A stretch of 64,000 nt of DNA from Bacillus fonticola (GTDB taxonomy: Bacteria; Bacillota; Bacilli; Bacillales; JC228): contig NZ_CP052135.1 in NCBI RefSeq assembly GCF_012955605.1, positions 1,271,501-1,335,500 of the forward strand, in the 5' to 3' direction. Under the pieces are notes generated by a model. It did not search any database, was not told where the DNA came from, and saw nothing but the letters and a program-made list of their open reading frames with translations. A program made the position numbers and the translations under genes. Of this stretch, positions 17,522 to 28,924 are shown in pieces (within the stretch, counting starts at the first letter, position 1; each line of letters starts with the position of its first letter).

Positions 17522-18805
17522 ATGAAGAAGGTATTGAGAAACGTACTTGTATTGCGAGACAACAACGAATGGAAGGGTCAGGATGTGTGGATCGAGGGAG
17601 AGCATATCGTAGCCGTCACGACTCCTTACGAGTTAGCAACACAAAATGCCCAAGAAATCGACGGTACAGGTCTTCACTGCTCGCCTGGCCTAATCGACGT
17701 ACATATTCATTTGCGCGAACCGGGCGGCGAGGCAAAGGAAACGATTGCTACTGGAACGGCATCAGCAGCAAAAGGCGGCTTCACGCACGTATTTCCAATG
17801 CCAAACACCAATCCGACACCAGACTCAGCGGAAAAGCTCCAAGCGTTCCAGAAACGAGTAGAAGAAACAGCAGTTGTTCGCGTCTCCCCATACGGCAGCA
17901 TTACGAAACAGCTAGCCGGTGCTGAACTCGTCCCATTCAATGAAATGACCGACTGCATCGCGTTCACAGATGACGGCAAAGGGGTACAAAATCCTGCCAC
18001 GATGCTCGAAGCGATGAAGCGTGCAGCCCATCTACAAAAGCCAATCGTCGCCCACTGCGAAGAAGAAGCACTCGTCGCAGAAGGAGGCGTGTTCCACGAA
18101 GGAGCCGTTTCTGAACGATTCGGCATTCCAGGCATTTCCTCACTATCTGAAAGCATCCACGTTGGTCGCGATATTTTGCTGGCGGAAGAATCAGGCTGCC
18201 GCTACCACGTTTGCCACGTGAGCACAAAGGAAAGCGTTCGCCTCATCCGTGACGCGAAAACAGCCGGTATCCCAGTAACAGCCGAAGTGTCACCGCACCA
18301 CCTACTACTGTGCGAAGACGACATCACGGAAATTAGCGGTCATTACAAAATGAACCCACCCCTTCGATCAAAAGAGGATCAAGCTGCTTTGCTAGAAGGT
18401 TTGCTTGACGGGACGATCGACTGCGTTGCGACAGATCACGCGCCGCACACACCGGCTGAAAAAGAAGGGGAGATCACGACCGCTCCATTTGGCGTCGTTG
18501 GACTCGAGTTTGCCTTCTCGGTACTGTATACGAATCTTGTTTTGCCGGGCACACTTTCACTCGAGAGATTGCTAGAAAGCTTAACGACAGTACCACGTAA
18601 CATCTTCAACGTCCAGCAAGTCATCATCGAACCAGGATCAGTCGCAGATATTACTCTACTTGACTTACAAAAAAAGCAAACCATCCAACCAGACAACTTT
18701 GCGACAAAAGGACGTCACACGCCGTTTTCTGGCTGGGACGTACAAGGAATTCCCGTCATGACGATCGTTGGCGGACACATTGTATTTGAGGAGGTACGGG
18801 TATGA
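17522..18805 (+). CDS. pyrC: Dihydroorotase
   Basis: It closes N-carbamoyl-aspartate to dihydroorotate in the third step of UMP synthesis. The 427-residue class I enzyme has the metal-binding GLIDVHIHLREPGGE (about 56-70), PMPNTNPTPD, VAHCEE, the histidine pair region HVCHVST and the late CVATDHAPHTPAEK. ATG 17522 follows AAAGGACTGG. The stop overlaps the pyrAA start by ATGA. Confidence 0.95.
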   Translation: MKKVLRNVLVLRDNNEWKGQDVWIEGEHIVAVTTPYELATQNAQEIDGTGLHCSPGLIDVHIHLREPGGEAKETIATGTASAAKGGFTHVFPMPNTNPTPDSAEKLQAFQKRVEETAVVRVSPYGSITKQLAGAELVPFNEMTDCIAFTDDGKGVQNPATMLEAMKRAAHLQKPIVAHCEEEALVAEGGVFHEGAVSERFGIPGISSLSESIHVGRDILLAEESGCRYHVCHVSTKESVRLIRDAKTAGIPVTAEVSPHHLLLCEDDITEISGHYKMNPPLRSKEDQAALLEGLLDGTIDCVATDHAPHTPAEKEGEITTAPFGVVGLEFAFSVLYTNLVLPGTLSLERLLESLTTVPRNIFNVQQVIIEPGSVADITLLDLQKKQTIQPDNFATKGRHTPFSGWDVQGIPVMTIVGGHIVFEEVRV

Positions 18806-19917
18806 CAATGTTTGTACTAGAAGATGGCACAGTATACGAAAACGAGACACTAGGGAAGATTCATACACCGATCATCGGAGAAGTCGTGTTCCAAACGAGC
18901 ATGACAGGCTACCAAGAAGTACTAACAGACCCTTCCTACGCTGGCCAAATTATCGTCATGACCTCACCGATGATCGGCAATGTCGGCGTGTCCAAAGAGG
19001 ATTCCGAAAGCGCACGCCCCTTTGCCAAAGGAATAATCGTTAAAAAGCTTCACCGTACACCAGCGTATTGGCGCCAAGTGGAGAGCTTTGGACAGTTCTT
19101 GAGCTCGCACAATGTCATGATTTCAGAAGGGATGGACACGCGTGCGCTCGTTCGCAAACTTAGAACGAAAGGTGTCATGATGGGTGGCTGGTTTCCAGAA
19201 GGCACATCCGTAGAGGACGCCTTGTACAAGCTTCAAGCGTACAAAGGAGAAGAGCTCGTCCGTAGCGTCTCAACGCCAAGCCCGTACACGATTCCTGGTA
19301 AAGGACACCACGTTGTCGTTGTCGATTTTGGTGTGAAGCGAAACATCCTCACTTGTTTGCAAGAAGCTGGCTGTCAAGTGACGGTCGTGCCTTACCATAC
19401 ATCTTCGAAAGAGATTTTGGCGTATGCCCCGAACGGTGTTCTCCTGTCGAACGGACCTGGAGACCCGAAAGATGTTGATGAAGTATTGCCGATGATTCAA
19501 GACTTAACAGCGCGTTTGCCTGTGTTCGGAATTTGTCTCGGCCATCAACTACTAGCGCGCGCATTCGGTGGAGACACGGAAAAACTCCTCTTCGGCCATC
19601 GCGGTGCAAACCATCCTGTCAAAGACGAAAGAACAGGTCAAATGTGGATGACGTCACAAAACCATGGATACGCAGTCGTTTCTTCACCAGAGTTATTGCA
19701 ACAGTTTGACGTAAGCTATACAGCGCTTCACGATGGCACTGTAGAAGGATTAATTCATAAAACCAACCCGGTCACATCCGTACAATTTCACCCAGAAGCC
19801 TCACCAGGGCCGCACGACGCAGCCCCATGCTTCGAACCGTTTTTCAAACAAATGAACGACCGCCGCACGTCAAAACAACCTGTCCTACAAGGAGGAAACA
19901 CGAATGCCAAAGCGTAA
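18802..19917 (+). CDS. pyrAA: Carbamoyl-phosphate synthase, pyrimidine-specific, small chain
   Basis: This is the glutamine amidotransferase subunit that supplies ammonia to PyrAB. The 371-residue protein has an N-terminal CPSase small-chain domain and a class I amidotransferase domain with the catalytic cysteine in [16 protein letters not shown] and the His/Glu pair in [14 protein letters not shown]. It overlaps pyrC by 4 bases and pyrAB by 14 bases, indicating coupled translation and balanced subunits. Confidence 0.95.
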   Translation: MTMFVLEDGTVYENETLGKIHTPIIGEVVFQTSMTGYQEVLTDPSYAGQIIVMTSPMIGNVGVSKEDSESARPFAKGIIVKKLHRTPAYWRQVESFGQFLSSHNVMISEGMDTRALVRKLRTKGVMMGGWFPEGTSVEDALYKLQAYKGEELVRSVSTPSPYTIPGKGHHVVVVDFGVKRNILTCLQEAGCQVTVVPYHTSSKEILAYAPNGVLLSNGPGDPKDVDEVLPMIQDLTARLPVFGICLGHQLLARAFGGDTEKLLFGHRGANHPVKDERTGQMWMTSQNHGYAVVSSPELLQQFDVSYTALHDGTVEGLIHKTNPVTSVQFHPEASPGPHDAAPCFEPFFKQMNDRRTSKQPVLQGGNTNAKA

Positions 19918-22900
19918 CGACCTACAAACGATTCTCGTCATCGGATCTGGTCCGATTTCAATCGGGCAAGCAGCCGAATTTGATTACGCAGGAACGCAAG
20001 CGTGTCTTGCTCTCCGCGAAGAAGGCTACCGCGTCATCCTTGTCAACTCGAACCCGGCGACGATCATGACAGACGAATCCATTGCTGATGAAGTGTACAT
20101 GGAGCCACTGACTGCTTCTTACCTCACTCGTATCATCCAAAAAGAACGACCGTGTGCACTACTCCCAACACTAGGAGGGCAAACCGCTCTGAATTTGGCG
20201 GTTGAGTTATCCAAAATGGGTATTCTCGCTCAATACGGTGTTGAACTTCTTGGTAGCGATTTGGATGCGATTGAAAAAGCCGAGGATCGTAAACTGTTCC
20301 GTGAATTGATGGAAGAGCTAGGCGAGCCTGTTCCAGAGAGCGAAAGTTGTGAAACAGTGGAAGAAGCGAAAAAATTTGCTGAATCAGTCGGCTATCCAGT
20401 CATCGTGCGTCCTGCCTATACGCTAGGCGGTACAGGAGGCGGATTGTGTGAAGACGAAGAAGAGCTCATCAAACGTGCCAAAACGGGACTAGAAGCCTCG
20501 CCTGTTACGCAAATTTTGGTCGAAAAGTCGATTGCCGGTCGAAAAGAGCTCGAATACGAAATGATGCGCGACCATAACGGGCACACGATCGTTGTGTGTC
20601 ATATGGAAAACATTGACCCGGTTGGTGTGCACACAGGTGACTCCGTCGTTGTCGCTCCATCACAAACGCTAACCGATAAGGACCATCAAATTCTTCGTAA
20701 CTCCGCAATTCGTATTTTGAATGCGCTCGGAATTGAGGGAGGCTGTAACGTTCAGTTTTCCTTAGATCCAGAGAGCTTTGCTTACGATGTCATCGAGGTA
20801 AACCCGCGCGTCAGTCGCTCCTCCGCGCTCGCGAGTAAAGCGACAGGGTACCCGATTGCAAAAATCGCGGCCAAATTAGCTGTCGGCTATACGCTTGACG
20901 AACTCGAAAACCCGATTACAGAATCGACATACGCAAGCTACGAGCCCGCACTCGATTACGTCGTGACGAAACTACCACGCTTTCCGTTTGACAAGTTTCT
21001 CACTGCGCACCGCACGCTTGGCCCACAAATGAAAGCAACAGGTGAGGTTATGGCGATCGGGCGTACGTTTACAGAATCGCTCTTAAAAGCAGTACGCTCA
21101 CTAGAAATGAACGTTTCGCATTTGCGCTTGCCACTAGAAGACATCTCTCATGAGCTCCTGCAAAAACGTATTGAAAAGCCAGGCGATGAGCGTTTGTTTT
21201 ACATCGCAGAAGCACTCAGACGTGGAATTGGCGTAGATCAGATCGCCACGTGGTCTTCAATCAACGAATTCTTCCTTTATGAATTGCAAGATATCGTACA
21301 AATGGAAAGAACGTTAGAGAAAGCGCCTTGGGACGAGCGCAAACTGCGACGTGCAAAGGAGACCGGCTTCTCTGATGATGAAATCGCTCGACTTTGGAAC
21401 GCATCGTACGAGGAAGTGGAGAAGTTCCGTAAAGATAAAGGCATCACACCTGTTTACAAAATGGTCGACACGTGCGCGGCGGAGTTTGAAGCGAAAACAC
21501 CATACTTTTACGGGACGTACGAAACAGAACAAGAAGCGATTCCGACAGACAAAAAAAGTGTGCTCATCCTTGGTTCAGGCCCAATTCGTATCGGGCAAGG
21601 CATCGAGTTTGACTACTCATGCGTACACGCCACACAAGCGGTGCGTGAGGCAGGCTATGAGGCTATCGTCGTCAACAACAATCCAGAAACGGTATCGACA
21701 GACTACTCGCAAAGCGATCGCCTCTATTTTGAACCTTTGACAGTAGAAGATGTCCTGCACATCGTCGAGCAAGAAAAACCAGAAGGCGTACTCGTCCAAT
21801 TCGGTGGGCAAACAGCGATCGGTCTTGCCGAAGCACTCGAAGCAAGAGGAGTCCACCTATTCGGAATTTCAAACGATCAAATCGACGAGGTAGAAGATCG
21901 AGGACGGTTCGAGGACTTTGTGAAACGCATCGGCTTGGCGAAACCAGAAGGCGAAATTGCTCATTCAGAGGAAGAAGCATATACACTTGCTGAAAAGCTC
22001 GGCTATCCGTTGATTTTGCGCCCCTCGTACGTACTCGGAGGTCGCGCGATGCATGTCGTCGAGTCTCACGAAGAGCTCGGTCGCATGATCACGGATGAAA
22101 AACCGTTCCAAGCAGGCAAATCTTTGCTACTTGACCGGTACGTCAAAGGAATCGAAGTTGAAGTAGACTGCATTACAGACGGCGAGAACGTCTTGCTACC
22201 GGGACTTTTAGAGCATGTGGAGCGAGCAGGTGTGCACTCTGGCGACTCAATCGCGGTGTATCCGCCACAACGAATTTCAACTTACATTCAAAACGAAATC
22301 GTCCGCCAAACGACATTGATCGCGAAGGAGCTTGGGGCAAAAGGAATTCTGAATTTGCAATTTGTTGCAAATGAGTGGGGTGTGTATGTCATTGAGGTGA
22401 ACCCACGCGCGAGCCGAACACTTCCGTTCCTAGCAAAAACGACGTATATTCCGTTAGCAAAATGGGCGACGATGCTCGCGCTCGGCTACACGTTTGACCA
22501 GCTCGGATTGAAAGCAGGAATGCACCCGTACGAGCAAAACATTTCTGTGAAGATGCCGGTGTTCTCGTTCGCCAAGCTACACCGCGTTGACGTGCAACTC
22601 GGCCCAGAAATGAAGTCAACAGGAGAAGCGATCGGTACAGATGTTACGTTCTCGAAAGCTTTGTACAAAGGCTTCCTCGCCGCCGGTATTGAGATGAAAG
22701 AAGGCGGGAAAATTCTATTTACGATCGCGGATAAAGACAAAGAAGAAGCACTGCACCTTGCGAAAAGATGGCAGTCGCTCGGCTACGTGTTATGTGCAAC
22801 ATCAGGAACAGCCGAGTTCATGAAAAACCATGGTGTTCGCATCGACGAAGTAAAGGCAAAAATCGGCCAAGACGGCAACAACGTATACGAAGCGGTCCGT

Positions 22901-23104
22901 TCTGGTGAAATCGCCTTAGTCGTCAATACATGGACGAAAGGACACACACCAGTTCGTGACGGATTTCAACTACGCAGAGCAGCGGTTGAGCGCGGCATTC
23001 CGTGTCTCACGTCGCTAGATACGCTAGAAGCATTATGCACAGCGGTCGAATCGATCCAGTTCTCCTTACTTTCGAGAAACAGACGGGAGGAAACGCTCGT
23101 ATGA
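19904..23104 (+). CDS. pyrAB: Carbamoyl-phosphate synthase, pyrimidine-specific, large chain
   Basis: The 1066-residue large subunit makes carbamoyl phosphate from bicarbonate, ammonia and two ATP, the first step of the pathway. It contains two homologous ATP-grasp halves, each begun by a GSGPIxIGQ motif (near residues 14 and 555), each with [17 protein letters not shown]- or [16 protein letters not shown]-type nucleotide loops and EVNPRxSRSSA/TLP. An MGS-like allosteric domain ends the protein (about 930 on). Length is normal for the family. Confidence 0.96.
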   Translation: MPKRNDLQTILVIGSGPISIGQAAEFDYAGTQACLALREEGYRVILVNSNPATIMTDESIADEVYMEPLTASYLTRIIQKERPCALLPTLGGQTALNLAVELSKMGILAQYGVELLGSDLDAIEKAEDRKLFRELMEELGEPVPESESCETVEEAKKFAESVGYPVIVRPAYTLGGTGGGLCEDEEELIKRAKTGLEASPVTQILVEKSIAGRKELEYEMMRDHNGHTIVVCHMENIDPVGVHTGDSVVVAPSQTLTDKDHQILRNSAIRILNALGIEGGCNVQFSLDPESFAYDVIEVNPRVSRSSALASKATGYPIAKIAAKLAVGYTLDELENPITESTYASYEPALDYVVTKLPRFPFDKFLTAHRTLGPQMKATGEVMAIGRTFTESLLKAVRSLEMNVSHLRLPLEDISHELLQKRIEKPGDERLFYIAEALRRGIGVDQIATWSSINEFFLYELQDIVQMERTLEKAPWDERKLRRAKETGFSDDEIARLWNASYEEVEKFRKDKGITPVYKMVDTCAAEFEAKTPYFYGTYETEQEAIPTDKKSVLILGSGPIRIGQGIEFDYSCVHATQAVREAGYEAIVVNNNPETVSTDYSQSDRLYFEPLTVEDVLHIVEQEKPEGVLVQFGGQTAIGLAEALEARGVHLFGISNDQIDEVEDRGRFEDFVKRIGLAKPEGEIAHSEEEAYTLAEKLGYPLILRPSYVLGGRAMHVVESHEELGRMITDEKPFQAGKSLLLDRYVKGIEVEVDCITDGENVLLPGLLEHVERAGVHSGDSIAVYPPQRISTYIQNEIVRQTTLIAKELGAKGILNLQFVANEWGVYVIEVNPRASRTLPFLAKTTYIPLAKWATMLALGYTFDQLGLKAGMHPYEQNISVKMPVFSFAKLHRVDVQLGPEMKSTGEAIGTDVTFSKALYKGFLAAGIEMKEGGKILFTIADKDKEEALHLAKRWQSLGYVLCATSGTAEFMKNHGVRIDEVKAKIGQDGNNVYEAVRSGEIALVVNTWTKGHTPVRDGFQLRRAAVERGIPCLTSLDTLEALCTAVESIQFSLLSRNRREETLV

Positions 23105-23856
23105 GAAAGCACACCTTGACGGTTACATCTCAGCGTCAACTGACGGACACGGTGTTTGAATTAGAACTCGAGGCTCCTCAATTTGAGGGCTTCACTCCCG
23201 GACAATTTGCCTTTTTGGATCTAGGAGGTTCGTATTCGTTGGCGCGACCGTTCAGTATTGCGGATGGAAGCAAAGGCATGTGTACGATCGTCTATAAGCG
23301 CGTTGGAGCGGGGACCGAGGCGATGACGAGCCTGCAACCAGGCGCAAAGCTCACGGGGATGCTGCCACTAGGCACTGGCTTTGAGATCTACCACCTTTCT
23401 ACTGAGACGCGCGTCGTCTTAGTAGGCGGAGGTGTCGGGATTCCGCCGTTGTTTGCACTAGCGAAGGTGCTGCGGGGTAGAGGGATCGATGTTTGTGTGG
23501 TTATCGGATTTGCCACTACGAGCGAGCGGTTTTACGAGGCACGCTTTGTCGAGTTAGGCTGCGACGTGCGTGTGTACACGAACGACGGAAGCTACGGGCG
23601 CAGAGGACTTGTCATAGATGGGGTGGCAGCACTCTTGCAAGAGGATGCGCATGACGTTCTTTACACGTGTGGTCCTCACGGCATGATGAAAGCGGTGCAG
23701 GCACTTTGGAAGAAGGAAGGCTATGCCGCGCTGGAAGGACGTATGGCTTGCGGAATTGGCGCTTGTCTGTCGTGCGTTCAGCCCCTACATGATGGGGACA
23801 GCAAACGAATTTGCTGCGACGGACCAGCGTTTGCATTGCAGGAGGTGGCACTATGA
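23101..23856 (+). CDS. pyrK: Dihydroorotate dehydrogenase electron transfer subunit
   Basis: PyrK carries FAD and a 2Fe-2S cluster and passes electrons from PyrD to NAD. Visible are the FAD motif ARPFSIAD, the NAD-binding [14 protein letters not shown] and the C-terminal cluster [12 protein letters not shown] with a further CC in KRICCDGP. The frame is open from 23002, but ATG 23101 overlaps the pyrAB stop (ATGA) and starts the family sequence [10 protein letters not shown], giving 251 residues. It overlaps pyrD in the same way. Confidence 0.94.
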   Translation: MRKHTLTVTSQRQLTDTVFELELEAPQFEGFTPGQFAFLDLGGSYSLARPFSIADGSKGMCTIVYKRVGAGTEAMTSLQPGAKLTGMLPLGTGFEIYHLSTETRVVLVGGGVGIPPLFALAKVLRGRGIDVCVVIGFATTSERFYEARFVELGCDVRVYTNDGSYGRRGLVIDGVAALLQEDAHDVLYTCGPHGMMKAVQALWKKEGYAALEGRMACGIGACLSCVQPLHDGDSKRICCDGPAFALQEVAL

Positions 23857-24755
23857 GTCTAGCTGTTAACCTACCAGGTTTGAACATGAAAAACCCCCTC
23901 ATGCCGGCATCGGGTTGCTTCGGTTTTGGGGAAGATTATGCGAAATGGTTTGACCTGAATGAGCTTGGGGCGATTGCGACAAAGGCGATTACCGTTGAAA
24001 AACGCACGGGGAACGCTACACCGCGAACGGTTGAGACCCCTCATGGAATGCTCAATGCGATCGGCCTGCAAAACCCAGGTCTCGCCGTCATACTGCAAAA
24101 AAAGCTCCCGTTTCTCAGACAATACGACATTCCTATTTTGGCAAACGTAGCCGGGTCGACCGAGGAAGACTACGAAACCGTTGTGAAAGCTTTATCAGAA
24201 AGTGGTCTTTGTGACGCAATCGAAGTAAACATCTCTTGTCCAAACGTGAAGGAAGGTGGCATCGCGTTCGGGCAAGACGCTAATAAGATTGAAGAATTAA
24301 CGCGTCGGTTGAAGCAAGTGTCGAGGGTGCCTCTTTATATGAAACTATCGCCAAACGTTACTTCCATTGTGGACTGTGCGAAGGCCGCTGTAGCAGGTGG
24401 TGCAGACGGACTTAGTTTGATTAACACACTCGTTGGTATGCGGTTTTCACCGACAACTGGTACGCCGATCTTGGCTAATGGAGTAGGCGGACTGAGTGGT
24501 GGGGCGATTTTGCCTGTCGCCTTGCGCATGGTGTATGAAGTGAGAAATTCTGTAAATGTGCCGATCATTGGGATGGGCGGCATAGACAAGTCAGCAGACG
24601 TTCTTGAATTTCTGCAAGCAGGGGCTGACGCAGTCGCAGTCGGAACAGCCCACTTCAAACAACCGACGATTTGTGTGGATATCGCAAACGAGCTGGAAGA
24701 AACGATCACTGGTAGCGGCTGGGCGTGGAACAAACGGCAGGAGGTGGGCGTATGA
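23853..24755 (+). CDS. pyrD: Dihydroorotate dehydrogenase, class 1B catalytic subunit
   Basis: It oxidises dihydroorotate to orotate using FMN and works with PyrK. The 300-residue TIM barrel shows [17 protein letters not shown] N-terminal sequence ([17 protein letters not shown]), [13 protein letters not shown] with the catalytic cysteine, [10 protein letters not shown] and the FMN-phosphate loop IIGMGGI. ATG 23853 (GGAGG upstream) overlaps the pyrK stop. The open frame further upstream belongs to pyrK in another frame. Confidence 0.95.
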   Translation: MSLAVNLPGLNMKNPLMPASGCFGFGEDYAKWFDLNELGAIATKAITVEKRTGNATPRTVETPHGMLNAIGLQNPGLAVILQKKLPFLRQYDIPILANVAGSTEEDYETVVKALSESGLCDAIEVNISCPNVKEGGIAFGQDANKIEELTRRLKQVSRVPLYMKLSPNVTSIVDCAKAAVAGGADGLSLINTLVGMRFSPTTGTPILANGVGGLSGGAILPVALRMVYEVRNSVNVPIIGMGGIDKSADVLEFLQAGADAVAVGTAHFKQPTICVDIANELEETITGSGWAWNKRQEVGV

Positions 24756-25462
24756 TTTACGTCGCATTGGATGTACCGACAACGGACGAGGCGATTGCGA
24801 TCGTGGATGAGTTAGCACCGGAAAACCGTTTTGTCAAAGTCGGCATGGAGCTTTATTATCGAGGCGGGAACGAGCTTGTGCAGGTGCTACAAGAAAAAGG
24901 CTGCCGCATCTTCCTAGATGTGAAAATGACCGACATTCCGAACACGGTCTACAAAGCGACAAAGCAATTAGCACAGCTACACGTTGATTTTATTACAATT
25001 TGTGCGAACGGCGGTGTCGAGATGATGAAGCGAGCCAGGGAAGCAGTGGAGGAAGTACAAGGGGAGAACCCGACGACGAAGCTGCTTGCTGTGACCTTAT
25101 TGACGAGCATGGAAGAGAATATGCTTCGCGAAACCTTTCAAACCGAGCTAAGCCCAGAAGAGTGGGTGGCGCACCAAACACGCTTAGCGAAACAAGCGGG
25201 AGTAGGCGGCATCGTGTGCTCCGTGTGGGAAAGTGACCGAGTTCGTGCACTCTATCCAGAAGCGACGATCGTGACACCAGGTATTCGTTTGCAAGCAGAC
25301 GCCTCCCACGACCAAAAACGCGTCGCGACACCAGAAGAAGCTGGACGAAGGGAAAGCGATCACCTCGTAGTCGGACGCTCGATCACGGGAAAACTCAATC
25401 GAAACGAAGCGTATGAAACGATGCTAGAAGCGTTCGAACAAGGAAGGGGCGTACGTTCATGA
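24752..25462 (+). CDS. pyrF: Orotidine 5'-phosphate decarboxylase
   Basis: It removes CO2 from OMP to give UMP. The 236-residue protein has the catalytic [13 protein letters not shown] (about 58-70, with the D-x-K-x-x-D array), [10 protein letters not shown] and the phosphate-binding [14 protein letters not shown] 24752 follows AGGAGGTGG and overlaps the pyrD stop by ATGA. Confidence 0.95.
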   Translation: MIYVALDVPTTDEAIAIVDELAPENRFVKVGMELYYRGGNELVQVLQEKGCRIFLDVKMTDIPNTVYKATKQLAQLHVDFITICANGGVEMMKRAREAVEEVQGENPTTKLLAVTLLTSMEENMLRETFQTELSPEEWVAHQTRLAKQAGVGGIVCSVWESDRVRALYPEATIVTPGIRLQADASHDQKRVATPEEAGRRESDHLVVGRSITGKLNRNEAYETMLEAFEQGRGVRS

Positions 25463-26073
25463 ATGTGACAACATCAGGGCTCCAAATGTGCATGGAAAAA
25501 GGATTTTTGCAAGTAGACACGAAAGAAGGATTTGTCTGGTCAAGTGGTATGCAGAGCCCAATGTACTGTGACTTCCGGAACGTGTTCAGCGACGTAACGG
25601 TGAGAAGACAGCTTGTTAGTGAGTGGAAGGAATTAATTTTGCGTGAGTTTGCCGGCGTAGACGCGGTGATCGGAACAGCAACTGCCGGCATCCCACACGC
25701 ATCTTGGCTCGCCGAAGAACTCGATTTACCAATGGGCTACGCACGCTCCAAACCGAAAGCTCACGGTCTGGGCAAACAAATCGAAGGCGGGATCGGTCGG
25801 GGTGTGAAGGTGCTGATCGTGGAAGATTTGATCTCAACAGGCGGAAGTAGCGCGAATGCAGTAGAGGCTTGTACGAGAGAAGGATACGAGGTGGTAGGCA
25901 TCACATCGCTGTTCTCGTACGGATTGCAAAAAGCAGTCGAAACGTTTGCTGAGTTAGAGGTGGAAGCACACAGCTTGTATCAATTTGATGATCTACTTCC
26001 GTTGTTAGATGGAGACAAAGTAGACGTACGAGCAGTGAAAGAGTGGCACAAGAAGTTTTCCTCTTCTAAATAA
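25459..26073 (+). CDS. pyrE: Orotate phosphoribosyltransferase
   Basis: It attaches orotate to PRPP to form OMP, the step before PyrF. The 204-residue protein has the PRPP motif VLIVEDLISTGGSSANA (about 117-133) and GTATAGIPHASW. It is the last gene of the operon, overlaps pyrF by ATGA and is followed by a terminator at 26084-26116. Confidence 0.95.
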   Translation: MNVTTSGLQMCMEKGFLQVDTKEGFVWSSGMQSPMYCDFRNVFSDVTVRRQLVSEWKELILREFAGVDAVIGTATAGIPHASWLAEELDLPMGYARSKPKAHGLGKQIEGGIGRGVKVLIVEDLISTGGSSANAVEACTREGYEVVGITSLFSYGLQKAVETFAELEVEAHSLYQFDDLLPLLDGDKVDVRAVKEWHKKFSSSK

Positions 26074-26083
26074 GATATACCTT

Positions 26084-26116
26084 CCCGTGGACAGCGTGTT
26101 CCGCGGGTTTTCTTTA
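26084..26116 (+). terminator. Terminator of the pyr operon
   Basis: CCCGTGGA (26084-26091) pairs with TCCGCGGG (26100-26107) with one wobble, followed by TTTTCTTT. Confidence 0.8.
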
Positions 26117-26140
26117 TAAGTCGATCTTCGAATAGAGTTT

Positions 26141-26560
26141 ATTCCTCGGATAAGAGCGTTAATCCTCGGATAAGAGCGTTAATCCTCGGATAAGAGCGTT
26201 AATCCTCGGATAAGAGCGTTAATCCTCGGATAAGAGCGTTAATCCTCGGATAAGAGCGTTAATCCGGGGATAAGAGCGTTAAATCCGGGGATAAGAGCGT
26301 TAATCCGGAGATAAGAGCGTTAATCCGGGGATAAGAGCGTTAATCCGGGGATAGGAGCGTTAATCCGGAGATAAGAGCGCTAATCGGGGATAAGAGCGTT
26401 AATCCAGAGATAAGAGCGCTAATCCGGAGATAAGAGCGCTAATCCGGAGATAAGAGCGCTAATCCGGAGATAAGAGCGTTAATCCGGAGATAAGAGCGTT
26501 AATCCGGAGATAAGAGCGCTAATCCGGAGATAAGAGCGTTAATCCCAATTTAAGAGCTGT
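26141..26560. repeat. Tandem array 1: about 21 copies of a 20-bp unit
   Basis: The unit AATCCTCGGATAAGAGCGTT repeats head to tail. The first seven copies carry CCTCGG, later ones CCGGGG or CCGGAG, and some end GCGCT. One base is gained near 26281 and one lost near 26384. There are no spacers, so it is not a CRISPR. TAA occurs in each unit, so no long frame exists. The rest of the gap (26561-26870) shows no gene. Confidence 0.95.
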
Positions 26561-26873
26561 TTACCATATTACGGCGTTTTATTTAAGCAATTTTACCTAT
26601 TCCCAGCAACTACTGCTTTTTTCTCTCACCCTGCTTCGTCAACGGCTTGTGTGCAAGCACCCCCAATCAACTTAGGATGAAGGCACTGGCCTTACTGTGT
26701 TACTGCGCCAAATCACCTTCTCACCATGTGGAATAACCAATGTAGACGAACAAAAAGTGGTTGTTGTAACTTATGCAGATCAAAAATGAGGATTGAATAT
26801 TTGCTGCCAAAAGGTTATAATAGGTTTTAAAATATTCATATATTTTAGAAATTGATGATTCAGAAAAAAACAG

Positions 26874-26902
26874 TTGACATGCTCCTGAAGCAATTTTATT
26901 AT
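26874..26902 (+). promoter_or_regulatory. Sigma-A promoter upstream of the opp operon
   Basis: A consensus TTGACA (26874-26879), 17-base spacer and TATTAT (26897-26902). It would give a leader of about 295 nt before oppA. Confidence 0.75.
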
Positions 26903-27073
26903 AGTTCCAATTAGATATCTGATTTTAGGAAATAATCACACGATTATTGCATGAATATTTACAGTGTAGTTATATTTATACAAAGATGGAGGAACGTTAT
27001 AACATTAATTTTCCAAATCTTCTAATTACATTTAAATTCCGTGTTTTCAGATTTATATTCATCACGTTTGGTG

Positions 27074-27110
27074 AAAAAGGGATCTATCACTTGTTGATCG
27101 TACCCTTTTT
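27074..27110 (+). terminator. Hairpin with T run inside the oppA leader
   Basis: AAAAAGGGATC pairs with GATC-GTA-CCCTTTTT (bulged), giving a U-rich 3' side. It lies between the promoter at 26874 and oppA, so it may act as an attenuator. No known riboswitch motif (T-box, SAM and so on) was recognised in the leader. Confidence 0.55.
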
Positions 27111-27203
27111 AACTATAAAAAACTAGCAATTTAGGAAGGAGTTGGCTGGACATACCGTTTGGAAGACTTTACATGATGATTCGTTTATAAGAGGGGGAGA
27201 AAC

Positions 27204-28856
27204 ATGAAGAGGTTCACAAAAAAACACTTTTTTATGCTGCTGCTATTAGCGGTTTCTGTACTCATTTCCGCTTGTAGTAATTCGGAAAGCACGAATGGCC
27301 AGGATGGTGGTAATGACACACCAGGTAACGATAGCGGGGCAGAGCAAGTTTTGATTGTTAACGCACTAACTGAACCACCGAGTTTGGATCCGCCATTAAT
27401 TGATAATCGGACTGCTGGTGAAATTGCGAATCAGTTATTCGAAGGACTTGTTCGTCTAGATGAAAACGCCGAGGCCGTTCCAGGGGTGGCGAAGGAATGG
27501 GAAATTTCCGATGATGGGCTTGTTTATACTTTTTACTTAAATGAAAACGCTAAGTGGTCGAACGGTGATCAAGTGACGGCTGAAGACTTTTTCTATTCTT
27601 GGGAACGGTCGCTTCGAGCTGAAACAGCCGCACCTTTAGTAAGCAACTTGTTCTTTATCAAAAATGCCGTACAGTATAACAGCGGAGAAATTACAGATCC
27701 GGCCGAGCTAGGTATGAAAGTTATCGACGAAACTACTTTTGAGGTCACGTTAGAGCGACCTACCTCCTTTTTCTTAGGGCTCACCTCTTTCTTTAGTGTG
27801 CTGCCTATTAATAAAGAAGTAGCAGAGTCAAATCCTGAATGGGCGTCAGAGGCTGACACATTTGTTTCAAATGGTCCGTTCAAACTCCAAAGCTGGGATC
27901 ATGGCCAAGAATTAGTCATGGTACCTAACGAAAACTATTGGGCTAAAGACAAGGTGAAGTTAGAAGAACTAAAGTGGACGATGGTAAACGATCAAAACAC
28001 CGAATACGGCATGTACCAAGCGGGTGAAATTGATGTTTCAAGCAACTTCCCTAATAGCATAAAGAGCGACTTGATCGCTTCAGGTGAAGCTGAAAAAGCA
28101 CCTGCTGCGAGAATGTACTACTTGCGCTATAACAATGACACAGAGCTATTTGCAAACGAAAAAATTAGAAGAGCCCTCGGACTTGCGTTGGATCGTCAAT
28201 TAATCGTCGATCGGGTCACTCAAGGTGGCGAAACACCAGCACTTGCCTTCATTCCGCCAGGTCTTGGCAGTGGGGCGGGCGAATTTAGAAGTCTAGCTGG
28301 AGATGCTCTTTATGAGGACAATGACGTCGAAACGGCGAAACAATTGCTAGAGGAAGGCTTACAGGAGCTCGGATTATCTTCGTTCCCAGAGACTACATTG
28401 CTGTTCCAAACGAGCGATACGTATAACAAGCTTACTCAGGCAATGCAAGAGATGTGGAAGCAGAACTTAGGTATCGACATCACTTTGCAAACAATGGAAC
28501 AGAAAGTATTTATTCAAACGGTAAAATCAGGTGATTACGAGTTTGCGATTTATAGTACGGGTGCTGATTACGACGATGCGAGCAACTTAATGGGTCAATT
28601 TACGACAGGGGATATTTACAACTACAGCAATATCTCCATCCCTGAATACGATGATCTCATCGCACAATCAGAAGTAGAGACTGATCTAGAAAAGCGCGCA
28701 CAGTTAATGGTTGACGCTGAAAAAGTCTTGATAGACGCAATGGCGATCGCTCCTCTTTACTACGGTACGGATGTGTATTTACAAAAAGAAAATGTGAAGG
28801 GGATACTACGCTTCCCAATTCAAGCGATTGACTACCGTGAAGCCTACAAAGAATAG
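27204..28856 (+). CDS. oppA: Peptide ABC transporter substrate-binding lipoprotein (OppA/DppE type)
   Basis: This is the extracellular receptor of a family 5 peptide importer. The 550-residue precursor has a lipoprotein signal with lipobox LISAC (Cys24), then the family 5 pattern: EPPSLDPPLIDN, ANQLFEGLVRLDE, GLVYTFYLNENAKWSNGDQVTAEDF, and IRRALGLALDRQ. GAGGGGGAG precedes ATG 27204. A strong hairpin follows (28925), a usual way to keep the receptor more abundant than the membrane subunits. The exact peptide preference cannot be read from sequence. Confidence 0.92.
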   Translation: MKRFTKKHFFMLLLLAVSVLISACSNSESTNGQDGGNDTPGNDSGAEQVLIVNALTEPPSLDPPLIDNRTAGEIANQLFEGLVRLDENAEAVPGVAKEWEISDDGLVYTFYLNENAKWSNGDQVTAEDFFYSWERSLRAETAAPLVSNLFFIKNAVQYNSGEITDPAELGMKVIDETTFEVTLERPTSFFLGLTSFFSVLPINKEVAESNPEWASEADTFVSNGPFKLQSWDHGQELVMVPNENYWAKDKVKLEELKWTMVNDQNTEYGMYQAGEIDVSSNFPNSIKSDLIASGEAEKAPAARMYYLRYNNDTELFANEKIRRALGLALDRQLIVDRVTQGGETPALAFIPPGLGSGAGEFRSLAGDALYEDNDVETAKQLLEEGLQELGLSSFPETTLLFQTSDTYNKLTQAMQEMWKQNLGIDITLQTMEQKVFIQTVKSGDYEFAIYSTGADYDDASNLMGQFTTGDIYNYSNISIPEYDDLIAQSEVETDLEKRAQLMVDAEKVLIDAMAIAPLYYGTDVYLQKENVKGILRFPIQAIDYREAYKE

Positions 28857-28924
28857 CCGGAAGTACTTTCTGATATTTCGTTATTTTATTACAGATCACA
28901 TGACGAGATCATGAACACGTATCG

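Noticed and set aside
23002-23100. N-terminal extension of PyrK
   Set aside because: It overlaps the end of pyrAB in another frame, and the ATGA overlap gives the family start.
26141-26560. CRISPR array
   Set aside because: Units are joined head to tail with no unique spacers and no cas genes lie nearby. The same holds for 33001-33280 and 52881-53140.
26986-27126. 46-codon frame in the oppA leader
   Set aside because: It lacks a ribosome-binding site, is very rich in Phe and Ile from AT-rich DNA, and runs through the terminator hairpin.
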